From assembly GCA_934444645.1 (NCBI GenBank), contig CAKSCV010000001.1, positions 210,066-274,065 on the forward strand: a stretch of DNA of 64,000 nucleotides, written 5' to 3'. Below the pieces are notes generated by a model that did no database searches, was not told where the DNA came from, and was given only the letters and a program-made list of their open reading frames with translations. This DNA is from an uncultured Eubacteriales bacterium (GTDB lineage: Bacteria > Bacillota > Clostridia > Oscillospirales > CAG-382). Each line of letters begins with the position of its first letter. The stretch's first letter is position 1. Positions 60,378-64,000 of this stretch are shown piece by piece. Position numbers and translations under genes: made by a program.

Positions 60378-63300
60378 ATGAGACAAACACATTTTACCAA
60401 AGCATTGTGTTTTCTGCTCTCGTTCTGCATGGTTTTCAGCGGATTCGTTTTCGCTGCACCGGCTATGGAAACGGTTGAAACAGCTGAAGAAACCGTTACA
60501 AACAAGACAGAAACCGCTGCTCTCAACGAAGTGGGCGTAAAACCGGGCTTGAATATGCTCACACAGACAACCGAACCGTACGGCTATGAAACGGAAGAGC
60601 AAGCTAACTCTTTCAACTCGGTTATTACCGAGTATTACACACCGAACGGCGAAGCAAAAGTTATAAGCAACCCTGCCAAGGACGAAGTCAACGGCTCGGA
60701 AAAGGTTTTGTCCCTTTCCTGCTCGCTGCCGAACGATAAGGAGAGATATCCTTCCTTCCGTTTTTACACACCGGCTACAATCGAAGCAAAGCGTCCGATT
60801 TACGTTTCCTTCAAGTATAAGAAGACGTACACGCCGGCTGCTGGGGAATCCTACACGGAAGCTCAGTCGTTGTGGGTTATGAAAGGCGGCAACATTGTTA
60901 AGGATGTCGGCGGCTTTTCCTATAATGCTGCATGGAAAAAATTCAGCGGCTTGCTTGATTTTTCGAAAGCCAATGTGCCCGGGACGACGACTGTGGATCC
61001 AAGCGATGTGAAAAACATTCTGATCCAGGGAAAGCTCGTAAAAACCGCAGGTACTACCGACTTTATGTTCGACGATCTTCTTTATGTTCCGTCCTACAAG
61101 GCAACCTACTACTTAAACGATGGCACAGACAGCGAATACAAGTCTGAGTATTTCCTTTTAGACGGCGAAGGCGATATCATGTCGGTCTATCCTGTTGATA
61201 CTGCAAGCAAGCCGGCTCGCTTCGGCTACATCTTCAAGGGCTGGTCGCTCTCCAAGGACAGCACCACGGCTGACGCACCCGAAACCATCGCGTTGAATAA
61301 CGAGGATATCGCACTCTACGCGGTTTGGGAAAAGAATGAAAACGCAAGCGCATATGTCTACCGCTGGAACTTCGACGATGTATCCAAGCAGGTTTGGGTC
61401 AAGAACAACTACGGCTATGCCATCGAATATAAAGACGGTGTTCTGGTTGTTAACAACCATGCGGAAGACAGAAAAGGCACCACGCCGTACCTCAGCCATC
61501 CGGCTGTTTCGTTAAATACTGAAGATCACCGCTATCTCGTTGTTCGCGCCAAGAGCAGCGGCGTTACCGGAATTCAGTTCTATTTCAGAACAAGCACTTA
61601 TCCGAGCAACAGCGAAGACCAACAGGTTTTCCTTTCGGTCGACGGAAACTCCGATACCTTTAAGGAATACTATGTTGATATGTCGAAAAACGCCAGATGG
61701 ACCGGCAACTACACCGGCTGTATGTTTGCGGCAAACAGCGGTGAAGGCACGATAGAATTTGAAGAAATCTATTTTGCCACCCGTCCGAATTATGAGTGCA
61801 CCTATCTCATGAACGACGGCACGGATAAAGTCGTTGCCAACCGTTATTTCTTGTTGGATGACGACGGCAAGTTAATCACCTCCTATACGCCTGACGCGTC
61901 GATCGTACCGACCCGTTACGGCTATTTCTTCAAGGGCTGGGCACTTACGGCTGATGCAACGGCTGACGATATTGTTTCCTCCATTACCGTGGAAGAAAAG
62001 AACACCCTGTATGCCGTTTGGGAAAAAGATCCGGATACGCCGGACGCAACCACCTACAAGTGGGATTTCGAAGACGCTTCTTCGCAGGTTTGGACAAAAG
62101 CAAACAAGGGCTATTCCACGGAATATAAGAACGGTATGCTCATTGTCAATACAGCTGCCGAAACGTATGAAGGCACTCCGTATCTGTGCCATCCGTCAGT
62201 TGCCTTAAATACAAAATCGCACCGCTATCTTGTTGTTAAGGCAAGAAGCCTTGGCAATGTTAACCGCATCAAATTCTACTTCTCTACCTCCGATCACCCC
62301 GGAGCAAGTGAAGATCAAACCGTAAATCTTTCCCTCGAACCGAATTCCAAGGTTTTCAAGGAATATTATATCAATATGAGCACCAACGCAAACTGGACAG
62401 GAAATTATCAAAGCTGTATGTTCCAGTTCCTTGGCGGCAACGGTATTGTAGAATTGGAAGAAATCTATTTTACCACGCTTTATGAGCCGAATGAGGATGT
62501 TTCAAATGAGTATCATTACTCGAACAGCGAGTACAGCGCATGGGGACATACCTCGATTACCGCGAACGAAGACGGCACGGTAACCATTACCCGTTCCGGC
62601 ACCGGTAACGAAGGCGCAATGAATATCAAAGCACCGTCCACTCCACTCGATGCTTCTGTTTATAACAAGCTTATCATTAAGGCAAAAAATAACAGCGGCA
62701 TTTCCGGCTTCAAAGTCTATTATTCCTCTTCAGACTATCCGAGCTATAGTGAGGCTCAAACAGCAACCTCGGTTGTTTCCTCCGTTACGGACGGTGAATA
62801 TAAATACTACGTCGTTGACCTCAGTACGAGAACGGATTTCAAGGGCAATGTAAATACCTTTATGATTTCCATTAACGGTGCAGGCTCCCTGACTGTTTCG
62901 GACATTTATATCGCCGACAAGATTATTGCTCCGAAATCTGAAGAAATCGAAAAGATTGGTTTATATGCCACCTCCAACGAAATCACGGAGGACAACGGTC
63001 AGGTAACCATTTATCCGTACGTTCGTTACGGCGACGGCAGAGAAACCTCCGAAGCCGATTTTGTTACGGATACCGTAAACGCACAGCTCACAAAAAATGG
63101 TGACGGTTCGCTTACGCTTACCGGCAAACTCAACGGCACGATTACCGTGACCGCCTTCATCAAGGGCGTTTCCGAAGCACAGTCCATTACCATCAACATT
63201 TCCGGTCAGCCGGAACGTATGGCAGTTAACGATTACAGACTTCTTGTATTCGGCAACTCCATCGCGTGCCATGGCGTTGCACCCAGCATAGGTTGGAATC

Positions 63301-64000
63301 ATAACTGGGGTATGGCTGCATCGGCGTTGGAAAAAGACTATGCACACCGTTTGCAGTACTACATGAACGAAAAGTTTGGTGCAAACAGTACGACTCTTAA
63401 TGTCGGCACCTCGCTTGCCGGATTTGAGCGTTCCATTGCTACAAATGATTTGGAAGCCGATTATTCCGGAATAGTATCTGCGTTTGTAAACGATGTTAAA
63501 CTCTTTAAACCGGATGTTATCGCCATCCAGATGGGTGAAAACGTCAACACCAATCCGACTACCGAATCTTACCGTTACGCCGTTACCTGCCTTGTTAACG
63601 CGCTCCGCACCGAAGCACCGGACGCAACGATTGTCGTCTGCACGCCTTTCTGGGGCGGCTCAAGCCGTATCGAAGGCATGACCTTGGTTGCCGATGACCT
63701 TGATCTCGGCCTTGCACTCGTTCATACCTTAGGCTCTCGCGAAAACATGGCATGGGACGATGCTTCCCTTAAAGACGCCATCGACGGCGTTAAGAACCAT
63801 CCGGGCGACCTCGGCATGGACAGAATCGCAAAGCTCATCTTTGAACAGGCAAACGCGCGCCTTACTCTCAATGACAGAACCGAATACACTACTGTACCGC
63901 AGAACATTATGTTTGCCGACGGCACCGTAACGGAAATCACAGAGGCTGACGCGTCGGTACAGCTTTCCGCAAACGTTATTCCGGCAACCGCTCCGCAGGC
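60378..64000 (+). CDS. Giant secreted SGNH-hydrolase protein, paralogue (partial, runs off window)
   Basis: Open from ATG 60378 (AAAGGAG 7 nt upstream) to the last base: 1207 codons visible with no stop. A signal peptide reads ALCFLLSFCMVFSGFVFAAP. Then come an N-terminal sandwich-like region, an InlB repeat (YKATYYLNDGTDS...LYAVWEK), a carbohydrate-binding-like sandwich (YRWNFDDVSKQVW...), a second InlB repeat (YECTYLMNDGTDK...), a second near-copy sandwich (YKWDFEDASSQVW...), another sandwich, and a Big-like domain. The SGNH domain has LLVFGNSIACHG, GWNHNWGMAAS, IQMGENVN, PFWGGSSR and HPGDLGM, and the start of another Big-like domain follows. It is clearly a relative of the preceding gene, by tandem duplication, with its own promoter. 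Confidence 0.87.
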   Translation, partial: MRQTHFTKALCFLLSFCMVFSGFVFAAPAMETVETAEETVTNKTETAALNEVGVKPGLNMLTQTTEPYGYETEEQANSFNSVITEYYTPNGEAKVISNPAKDEVNGSEKVLSLSCSLPNDKERYPSFRFYTPATIEAKRPIYVSFKYKKTYTPAAGESYTEAQSLWVMKGGNIVKDVGGFSYNAAWKKFSGLLDFSKANVPGTTTVDPSDVKNILIQGKLVKTAGTTDFMFDDLLYVPSYKATYYLNDGTDSEYKSEYFLLDGEGDIMSVYPVDTASKPARFGYIFKGWSLSKDSTTADAPETIALNNEDIALYAVWEKNENASAYVYRWNFDDVSKQVWVKNNYGYAIEYKDGVLVVNNHAEDRKGTTPYLSHPAVSLNTEDHRYLVVRAKSSGVTGIQFYFRTSTYPSNSEDQQVFLSVDGNSDTFKEYYVDMSKNARWTGNYTGCMFAANSGEGTIEFEEIYFATRPNYECTYLMNDGTDKVVANRYFLLDDDGKLITSYTPDASIVPTRYGYFFKGWALTADATADDIVSSITVEEKNTLYAVWEKDPDTPDATTYKWDFEDASSQVWTKANKGYSTEYKNGMLIVNTAAETYEGTPYLCHPSVALNTKSHRYLVVKARSLGNVNRIKFYFSTSDHPGASEDQTVNLSLEPNSKVFKEYYINMSTNANWTGNYQSCMFQFLGGNGIVELEEIYFTTLYEPNEDVSNEYHYSNSEYSAWGHTSITANEDGTVTITRSGTGNEGAMNIKAPSTPLDASVYNKLIIKAKNNSGISGFKVYYSSSDYPSYSEAQTATSVVSSVTDGEYKYYVVDLSTRTDFKGNVNTFMISINGAGSLTVSDIYIADKIIAPKSEEIEKIGLYATSNEITEDNGQVTIYPYVRYGDGRETSEADFVTDTVNAQLTKNGDGSLTLTGKLNGTITVTAFIKGVSEAQSITINISGQPERMAVNDYRLLVFGNSIACHGVAPSIGWNHNWGMAASALEKDYAHRLQYYMNEKFGANSTTLNVGTSLAGFERSIATNDLEADYSGIVSAFVNDVKLFKPDVIAIQMGENVNTNPTTESYRYAVTCLVNALRTEAPDATIVVCTPFWGGSSRIEGMTLVADDLDLGLALVHTLGSRENMAWDDASLKDAIDGVKNHPGDLGMDRIAKLIFEQANARLTLNDRTEYTTVPQNIMFADGTVTEITEADASVQLSANVIPATAPQ

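Overview
The window looks like the chromosome of an anaerobic, endospore-forming Firmicute of the class Clostridia, probably a gut-type Oscillospirales-like lineage. The evidence is a dipicolinate synthase pair (dpaA-dpaB), a T-box leader, consensus sigma-A promoters (TTGACA-17-TATAAT), strong AAAGGAG ribosome sites with frequent TTG/GTG starts, Mini-RNase III, a cpsC/cpsD-type tyrosine kinase pair, and giant secreted SGNH/InlB-repeat proteins. No rRNA operon, replication origin or CRISPR array is visible. The genus call is inference.

Layout. 1-6.9 kb: dpaAB, then a T-box-controlled transamidation operon made of an AspRS-GatC fusion, gatA and gatB. 6.9-12.3 kb: a MATE exporter, then an aminotransferase / purB / esterase operon. 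12.3-22 kb (minus strand): a peptide-use island with pepD, an M24 peptidase, oppBCDFA and pepT. 22-25.7 kb: a HAD nucleotidase, a barrel-type hydrolase-like protein and a DMT transporter. 25.7-30.7 kb is an accessory patch. It holds a frameshifted LPD3-type phage/ICE remnant, tRNA-Val, an exonuclease/endonuclease/phosphatase-family protein, a YoaK-type membrane protein, an isolated phage capsid-like gene preceded by a duplicated promoter/repeat block, and tRNA-Ser. 30.8-37 kb: rpsF-ssb-rpsR, an RluA-type pseudouridine synthase with no normal start codon, a Gfo/Idh/MocA oxidoreductase, a polysaccharide flippase, and gapA convergent with the flippase.

37-46.8 kb (minus strand): a tight ten-gene housekeeping run, rimO-pgsA-cysE-cysS-mrnC-pth-membrane protein-metG-tatD-SDR. 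47-51 kb: a GntR regulator with an MscS channel, then (minus) cpsC-cpsD-vanZ-xre with no glycosyltransferases. 51.2-54.9 kb: a visibly more AT-rich marR-adh-aldh cassette. It carries a perfect palindromic operator and is bracketed by an inverted 24-bp repeat pair, with a long imperfect palindrome just outside. 55-55.3 kb: tRNA-Ala and tRNA-Leu (minus). 55.7-64 kb: two tandem paralogous giant secreted proteins, the second running off the window.

The strongest candidates for a second look are: (1) the covalent AspRS-GatC fusion under a T-box whose specifier region reads GAAC, an overlapping Glu/Asn codon pair; (2) the lone capsid-like gene with twin repeat-promoter blocks; (3) the probable AUC-initiated pseudouridine synthase; (4) the inverted-repeat-bracketed marR-adh-aldh cassette; (5) the tandem SGNH/InlB giants, whose SGNH blocks depart from the usual catalytic pattern. 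All calls come from reading the sequence; no database search was run.
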